The notes under the pieces are model-generated. The model saw nothing but the letters and a program-made list of their open reading frames with translations, was not told where the DNA came from and did not search any database. Shown here one piece after another: positions 1 to 5,490 of a stretch of 6,441 nucleotides of DNA. The stretch is from JTS-RE94 sp041750795. Lineage in GTDB: Bacteria; Planctomycetota; Planctomycetia; Pirellulales; PALSA-1355. The stretch's first letter is position 1, and each line of letters begins with the position of its first letter. The DNA is taken from contig JBGSYQ010000527.1 in NCBI GenBank assembly GCA_041750795.1, positions 1 to 6,441 on the forward strand. Direction: 5' to 3'. Made by a program: the position numbers and the translations under genes.

Positions 1-52
1 GGCGCATCGGTATCGCACGCCGCGCCGGTCGCCTGCGTGCCCGGCGCCGCGC

Positions 53-793
53 TCAGGCGACGGGCTGGGCGTCGGCGACCTCGGACTTCTGGCGTTCCAT
101 CTCGTTCGGGTTGCTCGCCTTGCCTTCCAGGATCGCATCGGCCAGTTGCTGCACGATGAGCTCGATCGAGCGAATGCTGTCGTCGTTGCCTGGGATCGGC
201 AAATCCACCACGTCCGGATCGCTGTCGGTATCGATCAGCGCGACCGTGGTGATCCCCAGCTTTTGCGCCTCGCGAATCGAATTGCGCTCTTTCTTGGGAT
301 CGATGATGACCATGCACTCGGGCAAGCGGCTCATGGTGCGCATGCCGTGCAGATTGCGGTACATCTTGCGGTACTCGCGTGCCAGCGCCGATTGCATCTT
401 CTTGGAATAAGCGGCCAATTCCTCGCCGGCGCGCAATCGCTCCAGTTCTTCCAGGCGGGTCAAGCGTCCGCGGATGGTGCGGAAGTTCGTCAGGGTGCCG
501 CCCAACCAGCGGTCGCTGACACAGGGCATGCCGCAACGCTGTGACTCGCGCTCGATCGTTTCGCCGGCCTGACGCTTGGTGCCGACAAACAACACCAGGC
601 CGCCGCCCGAGGAGACTTGCTTGAGATACTTCTTGGCCCGCAACAGTCCGCGAATCGTCTCGCGCACGTCGATGATGTGAATCAGGTTTTGACGAGCATA
701 GATGTAGGGTCGCATCTTGGGGTTCCAACGGCTCGCTCGATGGCCGAAATGGACCCCCGCTTCGATCAATTGCTTGACCAGCACAGGTGGCAT
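53..793 (-). CDS. rpsB: 30S ribosomal protein S2
   Basis: Ribosomal protein S2, a component of the small subunit head/body junction needed for S1 binding and translation initiation. The 246-residue product has the normal bacterial length and the family landmarks in order: GVHFGH (13-18), WNPKM (23-27), the first S2 signature around RPYIYARQNLIH (28-39), FVGTKRQA (69-76), DRWLGGTLTNF (94-104), a charged helical coiled-coil segment (about 110-150), PECMVIIDP (158-166) opening the second signature, and IPGNDDSIRS (200-209). The reading frame stays open to 922, but the ATG at 793 is chosen: it has AAGGAG six to seven bases upstream, and S2 homology begins right after it. The usual partner tsf (elongation factor Ts) would lie beyond the left edge. 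A sigma70-like promoter sits about 130 nt upstream, giving a long leader. The identification is secure. Confidence 0.98.
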   Translation of the reverse strand: MPPVLVKQLIEAGVHFGHRASRWNPKMRPYIYARQNLIHIIDVRETIRGLLRAKKYLKQVSSGGGLVLFVGTKRQAGETIERESQRCGMPCVSDRWLGGTLTNFRTIRGRLTRLEELERLRAGEELAAYSKKMQSALAREYRKMYRNLHGMRTMSRLPECMVIIDPKKERNSIREAQKLGITTVALIDTDSDPDVVDLPIPGNDDSIRSIELIVQQLADAILEGKASNPNEMERQKSEVADAQPVA

Positions 794-929
794 GAAACAC
801 TCCTTGGTTTGGCACACCGGCAGCTTGTCGCCGTGCGGGGCACGACGAACGTCCGGCGTTAGGTAGCAGATCGGTCGGGAAAATTGGAGGACTCGCCCGC
901 TTCGGACCGTACGAAGAGGCAAGCCAAGC

Positions 930-958
930 AGTTTACCCGTAACAGCTTAGCGGGTCAA
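930..958 (-). promoter_or_regulatory. sigma70-like promoter for rpsB
   Basis: Read on the minus strand, TTGACC (958-953) and TAAACT (935-930) are separated by exactly 17 bases. They match the -35 and -10 consensus at 5/6 and 4/6 positions. Transcription would start near 923, giving a leader of about 130 nt before the rpsB ATG at 793. It is the best promoter-like pair in this spacer, but planctomycete promoters are poorly characterised and no start site is known. Confidence 0.5.
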
Positions 959-1080
959 TCGCCGCGTCTGTGCCGCTTGTCGCATTGCAGCGTGTTGAAG
1001 AATTGGACAGGCTGCGACATCGCCTGGATGTGACGACAAACTGGCGACGTAAGTCGTTATTTTGCGCTTCCGTGCGAAGC

Positions 1081-1121
1081 TTTGCTCCGCACTTGGCGCT
1101 TTTTGCTCCGCACTTGGCGCT
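1081..1121. repeat. two tandem 20-bp units at 21-bp period
   Basis: The 20-bp unit TTTGCTCCGCACTTGGCGCT occurs twice without a mismatch, at 1081-1100 and 1102-1121, separated by a single T. The second copy runs straight into the palindrome starting at about 1119. The exact duplication in non-coding DNA next to a perfect inverted repeat suggests both belong to one repeat element rather than to a gene. Confidence 0.85.
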
Positions 1122-1157
1122 TGTTGAAAAATGCTATGACGGCATTTTTCAACAGGC
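1119..1157. repeat. long palindrome (hairpin-forming, REP/MITE-like)
   Basis: TGTTGAAAAATGC (1122-1134) and its exact reverse complement (1142-1154) form a 13-bp perfect stem around a 7-base loop. On the plus strand the stem extends through a U-G wobble (1121/1155) and two G-C pairs (1119-1120 with 1156-1157). A T5 run lies inside the right arm, and by symmetry in the other strand too, so it could act as a bidirectional transcription stop between the TIGR03790 gene and rpsB. It does not have the usual GC-rich stem with a trailing T-tract. The adjacent tandem duplication and the flanking CAGGCTG make a dispersed repeat element the likelier reading; both could hold. Confidence 0.75.
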
Positions 1158-1176
1158 TGACAGGCGGTGCAAATTC

Positions 1177-1191
1177 AGGCCGCCTCGGCCT
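1177..1191 (-). terminator. short GC-rich hairpin after the TIGR03790 gene (weak terminator candidate)
   Basis: Eleven bases past the stop codon of the upstream minus-strand gene, AGGCC and GGCCT pair around a 5-base loop. In the direction of transcription the stem is followed by GAATTTGC, only a weak T-rich tail. It may act alone or together with the palindrome 20 bases further on. The 5-bp stem is short enough to be chance. Confidence 0.25.
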
Positions 1192-1202
1192 TTGGATGGA
1201 CT

Positions 1203-2735
1203 TCATGCATGGGGGCCGATGCCGCGATGAAATCCTAGCATGCCGAGTGTCGCCAGCAACAGCAGCAGCCAGCCGCCGGGCTCGGGAATGGTGTGGAGAA
1301 ACGGCTGGATGGCATCGCCCAGATCGCTGCTGGAAAACCCTGCCACGTTGGCCTGGCCCGCGGCCCACGACGCCGTGGCTCCCCAATTAGCGCCCAGGAT
1401 GGCCAGATCCGAGATATCGACGACGCCGTCACTGTTGAGATCTCCGATGCCCCAGCCATAGCCTCCCGACGCGGTCGCTTGCGACCAATTCGCACCCATG
1501 ATGGCCAGGTCCGAGATATCGACGACCCCGTCGCCATTGACGTCTCCATGGATCAGCATACGCCACGTCATCAGCGGATCGCCAATGACGGTATTGACGT
1601 ACGAGGTTTGAAAATTGGCGGACCAGGCGGCCTCAGCGAACGTTCGGCCAGCCAGCAGGCTGCCGAAAAGCAAGTCTTCGTTGCTGACGGTCACCCAACT
1701 TGCCGTGGGCTCTTGCACATAGCCGACTCCTGCCGTGCCGCCGATTGCCAGCCACTGGGCGACTTGCCCCTGGTTGCCCGTGTATCCGCCCGGATTGAAG
1801 CTGTATGCGTTGAAGCTTTCCAGGCTCGTAAACACGGCGCCGTCGGCCAAGTCAAAGTTGATTCCACTGGTAATATAGTTGGAAGGCGTGGAGGCCTGGT
1901 GGACGCCGTGGCTGTCGTAGCCGATCACGGGTCCGGGCGCGGTGCTTATGAAAACCGAAGAATCGTCGTACGTCAGCGCCACGCCGGCCGGCACCAGCAC
2001 GTTGTCGATCAGGCGGTTCATCGTGGCGTCGTAGGGACGCGTCGGGTCGTTGTCGACCACGAAGTGCCTCGCCCCGTTGGGGCTGCTCAGCGGGCCCACG
2101 TAGGCGTTTTGTGCGCGATCGATCGCGCCGACCACGTCGGCGACGGAATAGCCATCCAGCCTTGCCGTCAATCGCGTGCCATATTGTTCGTGGCTGAACG
2201 GATTCGTGGCGTTGTAGTAGGGATTTCTGACGAAGTGCCCCTCCAGCGTGTAGCTCTGGTCGCCCATCATCTCCCAAGAGCTGATCGTATCGATGTTTGC
2301 CAGTTCGCTCTCCAGGCTCGAGAAGGGCTTCCAGTTGAGAATGGAATGCTCCTCGCCGTAGGGGTCGGTATACTTCGGCAGGTTTGGAAACGTGGCGGTC
2401 GGAGGAGGCTGAGTGACTTCGATGCGCAGCGGCAGGCCCTTGGTCGTGGCGATGACCGATCGCTGGGGCGTCAGGGCCGAAAGCACCTGCGGCCGTAGGA
2501 TGTTGAGATAGTCGTCGGCCGTGATGTACTCCGACGTGCCGATGCCATTGATCGCCAGCAATTGCACGCCCGGATACACCGAGGCGTAGTAGTTGGCGAT
2601 TTGCGCGCCCTCGGTGCTGGCGGAATTGTAGAGCACCAGCACGTTCGACGCGTCGACGGCCAAGGCGCAGTTGGGCGCAGCGCACCGCCCGGCCGCAACC
2701 GAGAGCAAGAGTGCCAACCGCCAAGTGGCGCGCAT
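1203..2735 (-). CDS. TIGR03790-family exported protein with dockerin type I repeats and PEP-CTERM anchor
   Basis: A 510-residue exported protein. Residues 1-26 form a signal peptide ending in ALA. The body (about 28-395) has marks I associate with the TIGR03790 family, which is of unknown function and known to occur only in species with an exosortase: VLVLYNS near the start, ATTKGLPLRI (97-105), VIGYDSHG (270-277), GVGYVQEP (336-343) and VIGDPL (383-388). Residues 397-451 are a dockerin type I pair: two Ca-binding loops of D-x-N-x-D-G type, each followed by DISDLAI and GANW, exactly 34 residues apart. The end (483-510) is a PEP-CTERM signal: IPEP, a Leu-rich membrane segment and a short tail with one Arg. 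The mature part has no Cys. The ATG has AGGAAAG just upstream. It probably sits anchored at the cell surface; its activity is unknown. It may be co-transcribed with the two upstream PEP-CTERM genes. Confidence 0.88.
   Translation of the reverse strand: MRATWRLALLLSVAAGRCAAPNCALAVDASNVLVLYNSASTEGAQIANYYASVYPGVQLLAINGIGTSEYITADDYLNILRPQVLSALTPQRSVIATTKGLPLRIEVTQPPPTATFPNLPKYTDPYGEEHSILNWKPFSSLESELANIDTISSWEMMGDQSYTLEGHFVRNPYYNATNPFSHEQYGTRLTARLDGYSVADVVGAIDRAQNAYVGPLSSPNGARHFVVDNDPTRPYDATMNRLIDNVLVPAGVALTYDDSSVFISTAPGPVIGYDSHGVHQASTPSNYITSGINFDLADGAVFTSLESFNAYSFNPGGYTGNQGQVAQWLAIGGTAGVGYVQEPTASWVTVSNEDLLFGSLLAGRTFAEAAWSANFQTSYVNTVIGDPLMTWRMLIHGDVNGDGVVDISDLAIMGANWSQATASGGYGWGIGDLNSDGVVDISDLAILGANWGATASWAAGQANVAGFSSSDLGDAIQPFLHTIPEPGGWLLLLLATLGMLGFHRGIGPHA
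1383..1547 (-). other. dockerin type I repeat pair
   Basis: Encodes residues 397-451 of the TIGR03790-family protein. The two loops GDVNGDGVVD and GDLNSDGVVD supply the Asp/Asn ligands of EF-hand-like calcium loops, and each is followed by a near-identical helix (ISDLAI, then M or L, then GANW). The DNA of the two units is a visible direct repeat of period 102 bp, consistent with internal duplication. In cellulosomes dockerins bind cohesins. In planctomycetes they commonly appear just before a sorting signal with no known cohesin partner, and none is encoded in this window. Confidence 0.9.
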
Positions 2736-2843
2736 GCGTTCTTTCCTACCTGAAAAAGAACCGACGCGCCGAGAACCACAAAGAGCGTCAGCCTACCCTG
2801 CCGCCGTTCCTCGCTGGACCGCTAATCTGTCAGCGTTGTACGT

Positions 2844-3515
2844 TTAATGCCGTTTGCGCATCCGCCCCACACAATAAAGGGTACATACGCTTGCCACCAT
2901 CAACACGCACGATGCTGGTTCTGGCACGGGCGTGGGCAACGTTGCCATGGCTGCGGTCGTAAACGTGCCGCCCACAGTGGAATTGATCATTTGGGGCCCG
3001 TACGGGCTGGCAAAGAACACGATATCGGAATGGCCGGAGCCGGAGATCGCCGGAATCCAGTTCCAGCGAACATTCAACTTGGGTCCGATGCCGCCGGGAA
3101 CAAAATTCGAACTGACGGGAGCGATTCCGCCCTCGGGAGTTGTCGGATCGTGGCCGACCAGCGTGGTGTTGTCGGGCACCGCCCCGGGCACCAACGCGAC
3201 CGACAAGGACGAGATATCGGCATCGGTCCCTTGCCGAAACACCTCGTAAGCGTAGATGTACTGAGTGCCGCCGCTGATGTCGGTTGGATTCCCCAGTGCG
3301 GCCGACAGGCTGAAGTCGCCGGGCGCGTAAACGGCAAAATCGACGATCGCGTCCACCGTGTGGGTCGCGGCGCCGTTGGTGCCGCTGAAGACCGTGGATC
3401 CCTGCCAACCGGGTATTGCGAACGGATCGGTCGTCAGCGGACCCGCCAGCGCGACCACGGCCATCGACAGGCAGATCACCGCCGCGCCGAACAAGCGTCC
3501 CAGACTGGTTGCCAT
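2844..3515 (-). CDS. exported PEP-CTERM protein, paralogue A
   Basis: A 223-residue exported protein of unknown function. Residues 1-24 are a signal peptide (R7, hydrophobic core, ALA just before GPL); residues 197-223 are a PEP-CTERM sorting signal (VPEP, membrane segment, tail RMRKRH). The ectodomain is Cys-free and rich in small and polar residues, as in beta-rich surface proteins. It shares landmarks with the gene immediately upstream: W-x-GST (37-41), VDFAVYAP (58-65), YIYAYEV (86-92), WNW (151-153) and FFASPYGPQM (167-176). The frame extends to a TTG at 3536, but the ATG at 3515 is preferred because the signal peptide begins there and a weak GGAA lies about eight bases upstream. It lies about 180 bp downstream of its paralogue and about 110 bp upstream of the TIGR03790 gene, with no strong terminator between. 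Exosortase processing is inferred from the C-terminus. Confidence 0.88.
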   Translation of the reverse strand: MATSLGRLFGAAVICLSMAVVALAGPLTTDPFAIPGWQGSTVFSGTNGAATHTVDAIVDFAVYAPGDFSLSAALGNPTDISGGTQYIYAYEVFRQGTDADISSLSVALVPGAVPDNTTLVGHDPTTPEGGIAPVSSNFVPGGIGPKLNVRWNWIPAISGSGHSDIVFFASPYGPQMINSTVGGTFTTAAMATLPTPVPEPASCVLMVASVCTLYCVGRMRKRH

Positions 3516-3693
3516 GGCAAGATTCCGTTTTGGCAATAACTGGCCATCGACCTGGCCGACGAATCCCTCGTCCGATCTCGTGCTACGAGCACTCCTCTAG
3601 TACTACCGCAACGTACGAACCACCTCCACCGTCACGCTACGCGTGTCGAGATCCGAGTGCCGAGCATAGTGCGCCAGACGATGAGAACTCCAG

Positions 3694-4368
3694 TTAACAC
3701 ACACCTGGGCGACGCGAACGCCACCAACGTACTACGAAGAATGATGCCCCGCACGCCGCCAGCAGAAAAGTACTCGGCTCGGGAATCACCGGACCGCCGG
3801 GCGACGGGACGGGTATGACAAACGCAAAGCTACCGTGGTCGATCAACGTGCCGTCGGACAACATGGGCGGATTCGGACTGGAGAACGCCAAGCCTTTCGA
3901 GCGATCGTCCTCAACCAGTCCGCCGAACCAATACCACTCTGCCTGATTGAGCGGCAGGATTTGCATGAAATCAACCGGAGTGGGCCCGTCAACCAATCCG
4001 AAGCCCGCGTCGCCGCTAAACTCGCCGATGTTGTCGGCCGCGTTGTCGAGGGTGATGAACAACGACGTCAGCGCGGCAGTTCCTTCCACGGCCACTTGAT
4101 ACGTATAGACGTACTCTCCCGGGGTCGGCGTGTAACCGCTAAACGCGGGAAACGTGTCCGGCGCCCAGACGGCCCAATCGACGAAGCCGCTCACGTCGAA
4201 CGGATTGGCGAAGGGCGTGCTGCCATGCCATTCGTTGGAAAAAGTATCGACATACACACCAGGGGCAGTCGCCAGAGGCCCCACCGGAAGAGGTCCGGCG
4301 AGAGCAGGCGCGGCAGGAATGGCCAGCGCACACACAAGAAGAAGCAGCGTCGATCGTGTCCGGATCAT
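3694..4368 (-). CDS. exported PEP-CTERM protein, paralogue B
   Basis: A 224-residue exported protein of unknown function. The signal peptide (1-24; R3, R5, Leu-rich core, PALA just before GPL) and the PEP-CTERM signal (195-224: IPEP, membrane segment, RWWRSRR) frame a Cys-free ectodomain. Landmarks W-x-GST (47-51), VDWAVWAP (63-70), YVYTYQV (86-92), W-Y-W (145-147) and AFSSPNPPML (161-170) recur in the same order and spacing in the next gene downstream, so the two are diverged duplicates across their whole length. The ATG at 4368 is chosen over an in-frame GTG at 4386: it has AAGGA seven bases upstream, while the GTG start would place that Shine-Dalgarno inside the gene. It is the first gene of the minus-strand PEP-CTERM group, behind a near-consensus promoter at 4461-4488 and a leader hairpin at 4383-4398. 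Confidence 0.88.
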   Translation of the reverse strand: MIRTRSTLLLLVCALAIPAAPALAGPLPVGPLATAPGVYVDTFSNEWHGSTPFANPFDVSGFVDWAVWAPDTFPAFSGYTPTPGEYVYTYQVAVEGTAALTSLFITLDNAADNIGEFSGDAGFGLVDGPTPVDFMQILPLNQAEWYWFGGLVEDDRSKGLAFSSPNPPMLSDGTLIDHGSFAFVIPVPSPGGPVIPEPSTFLLAACGASFFVVRWWRSRRPGVC

Positions 4369-4382
4369 TAGCTTGTCCTTTT

Positions 4383-4398
4383 GCACCTGCAGAGGTGC
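4383..4398 (-). promoter_or_regulatory. leader hairpin just before the Shine-Dalgarno of paralogue B
   Basis: GCACCT and AGGTGC form a perfect 6-bp stem around a 4-base loop in the untranslated leader. The stem ends only a few bases before AAGGA, the ribosome binding site for the ATG at 4368. Its position suggests an effect on ribosome access or mRNA stability, but this is inference from position alone. Confidence 0.4.
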
Positions 4399-4460
4399 CG
4401 TACGGCTGCTGGACGTTGCGAGCCTGGTTGCTGCGTGTAGTTACATCCGACTAGTGCGTG

Positions 4461-4488
4461 ATCTTAACAAGCCCCCCAGCGGTGTCAA
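4461..4488 (-). promoter_or_regulatory. sigma70-like promoter for the minus-strand PEP-CTERM group
   Basis: On the minus strand a perfect TTGACA (4488-4483) is followed after 16 bases by TAAGAT (4466-4461), a 4/6 match to the -10 consensus. Transcription would begin near 4454, leaving a leader of about 85 nt before the ATG at 4368. It is the strongest promoter-like pair in the window. Confidence 0.6.
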
Positions 4489-4589
4489 GCGTTTGTGAAA
4501 ATCTTTCCCAAAAAATTCTCGCACCGCACCGCCCGAAGGTTGTAGAACGACCAGTATCGATAAAAACAGGTAAAATCAGACAAAGATCC

Positions 4590-4618
4590 TTGATATGGAC
4601 CCGCCGTTCTGCTATCTA
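4590..4618 (+). promoter_or_regulatory. candidate promoter for the plus-strand PEP-CTERM gene
   Basis: TTGATA (4590-4595, 5/6 match) is followed after exactly 17 bases by TATCTA (4613-4618), which matches the -10 consensus at only 3/6. An alternative -10 (TAAAAT at 4571-4576, 5/6) has no acceptable -35 at the right distance. The start would lie near 4625, leaving a leader of about 170 nt with the inverted repeat at 4642-4673 inside it. Confidence 0.35.
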
Positions 4619-4641
4619 AGAGTCCGGCCTGCGAGGGCTGC

Positions 4642-4673
4642 TTCCCCTGGCGTGCAGGTAGGTATCAGGGGAA
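4642..4673 (+). repeat. inverted repeat in the leader of the plus-strand PEP-CTERM gene
   Basis: TTCCCCTG (4642-4649) and CAGGGGAA (4666-4673) are exact reverse complements separated by 16 bases. This could be an RNA hairpin in the leader or a DNA site for a dimeric regulator. No T-tract follows, so it is not a typical terminator. Confidence 0.5.
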
Positions 4674-4797
4674 ACGCAAGGACGTGGTTAGAAACTTCGT
4701 TGGTCGATCGGAATTAGCCTCGCTGCTACGGCGATGGCTTCGTCCCCGAGTGCCGCTCTTTTTTCACCCGCCAATCGTGCGTGTGCGAGACCGCAAT

Positions 4798-5469
4798 ATG
4801 CGTAACCGTTTTCTTATAGTCTGCGCGCTCCTGTCGCTTTGCGCCTCTGCGCACGGGGCCACGATCTGGACGGGCACCAATTTCCAGATCGACGTCTCAG
4901 CGCCCGTGCCCGTGGGCAACGCACTGCAGGGTGTCACGCTGACGGCCATCGGGCTCAACGGCGCATTGCCGAATTCGTTTGACGGCGTGACCGGCGGAGC
5001 AACCGGCATTACTACCGCCGGAAACTTGCTGTCGCAAGTATTCGAATTCGCGCCGATTGTGGGTTCCCCCACGCCGACGCTCGCACTGAATCAACCCGTG
5101 GCCAATGCGGTGTACCATCCCATCGACACACACTTTCTCGTCGAACCGCCGGCGATCATCTCCACGGTGGCGCCAAATGAAAACCAACTCGTTGCCGACG
5201 CTACCGAAGCGCCCAACGCGGGCTACGGCAATTCGTTGACCGGACAGTTCGCGCTGAGCGGCGCCCCCGCCGCAAGCTGGGCCTTTGCATACGTGGTCGT
5301 GCCGGCCGGCACCACCGTCAGCTTGAACTTCCGCGTTGCGGATGGCAGCGGGCAATTTACCAACGAGTTGGTGCAAACTTCATTCCTGGTACCCGAGCCC
5401 TCTGCCTTGGTACTGTGCGGCATTGGCATGCTCGCATGGGCGGCCGTCTTGCGTCGCCGGCGTGCGTAA
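4798..5469 (+). CDS. exported PEP-CTERM protein (unrelated to the paralogue pair)
   Basis: A 223-residue exported protein of unknown function. Residues 1-20 are a signal peptide (R2, R4, hydrophobic core, SAHG/A) and residues 198-223 a textbook PEP-CTERM signal (VPEP, hydrophobic segment, RRRR tail). The mature ectodomain has no Cys and includes FQIDVSAPVP (29-38), DTHFLV (110-115), NAGYGNSLTGQFAL (140-153) and YVVVPAGTTV (165-174). It lacks the W-x-GST, VDxAVxAP and W-x-W landmarks of the two minus-strand PEP-CTERM proteins, so it is a different surface-protein type. The frame is open back to a GTG at 4684, but the ATG at 4798 is used because the signal peptide starts exactly there; a weak GAGA lies seven bases upstream. 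It is divergent from the PEP-CTERM group and convergent with the cytochrome gene. Anchoring by an exosortase is inferred; an exact function cannot be named. Confidence 0.87.
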   Translation: MRNRFLIVCALLSLCASAHGATIWTGTNFQIDVSAPVPVGNALQGVTLTAIGLNGALPNSFDGVTGGATGITTAGNLLSQVFEFAPIVGSPTPTLALNQPVANAVYHPIDTHFLVEPPAIISTVAPNENQLVADATEAPNAGYGNSLTGQFALSGAPAASWAFAYVVVPAGTTVSLNFRVADGSGQFTNELVQTSFLVPEPSALVLCGIGMLAWAAVLRRRRA

Positions 5470-5490
5470 CCCGCTGCGACAGTTCCAAGT

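Larger units (their letters stand above)
794..1202. other. 409-bp gene-free spacer between rpsB and the TIGR03790 gene
   Basis: No convincing gene lies here. The part nearest rpsB (794-923) is its probable mRNA leader, followed by the promoter at 930-958. The rest (about 960-1200) holds repeat-like sequence: a short TGTTGAA...CAGGCTG segment at 993-1014, a small inverted repeat GCTTC/GAAGC at 1066-1080, a 21-bp-period tandem duplication (1081-1121), a long palindrome (1119-1157) and a short GC-rich hairpin (1177-1191) next to the stop codon of the upstream gene. Open frames crossing it on either strand contain the repeats in translated form, lack a ribosome binding site and do not look like proteins. 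Confidence 0.7.
4369..4797. other. 429-bp divergent spacer between two PEP-CTERM genes
   Basis: This spacer holds the control regions of both flanking genes. From left to right: the leader and promoter of the minus-strand group (to 4488), an AT-richer stretch (about 4495-4600) with an A6 run, a weaker plus-strand promoter candidate (4590-4618), an 8-bp inverted repeat (4642-4673) and the remainder of the plus-strand leader. The frame of the plus-strand gene is open back to 4684, but the extension reads as a basic, proline-containing stretch before an ordinary signal peptide and is treated as untranslated. I saw no RNA gene. Confidence 0.6.

Noticed and set aside
794..922. N-terminal extension of rpsB to 922
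   Set aside because: The extra 43 residues have no S2 similarity, and the ATG at 793 has a strong AAGGAG at proper spacing.
1081..1157. CRISPR-like array
   Set aside because: There are only two units with a 1-base gap and no spacers or cas genes.
970..1230. Plus-strand open frame of 86 codons with a repeated FAPHLAL segment
   Set aside because: It starts with GTG without a ribosome binding site, runs through the tandem repeat and the palindrome, and overlaps the end of the TIGR03790 gene. The repeated peptide only reflects the duplicated DNA.
1383..1547. Direct repeat of period 102 bp as a DNA repeat element
   Set aside because: It is the DNA of the two dockerin units, so it is explained by protein repeats.
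1293..2498. Plus-strand open frame of about 400 codons opposite the TIGR03790 gene
   Set aside because: It is a GC-driven shadow frame: rich in Arg, Gly, Val and His, with no recognisable domain, and the minus strand carries a signal peptide, dockerin and sorting signal in one frame.
1203..2735. TIGR03790 protein as an active cysteine peptidase
   Set aside because: There is no Cys after residue 23, and residues 1-26 are the signal peptide, so no Cys nucleophile exists in the mature protein.
2922..2946. Sigma54-type TGGCAC site
   Set aside because: TGGCAC is present but no TTGC follows at the required distance, and it lies inside the coding region of paralogue A.
2847..3539. Plus-strand open frame of 230 codons opposite paralogue A
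   Set aside because: It mirrors the real gene almost exactly, has Arg/Gly/His-rich composition and lacks signal or sorting motifs.
4684..4797. N-terminal extension of the plus-strand PEP-CTERM protein from a GTG at 4684
   Set aside because: It would bury a normal signal peptide behind 38 basic residues; the ATG at 4798 begins the signal peptide directly.
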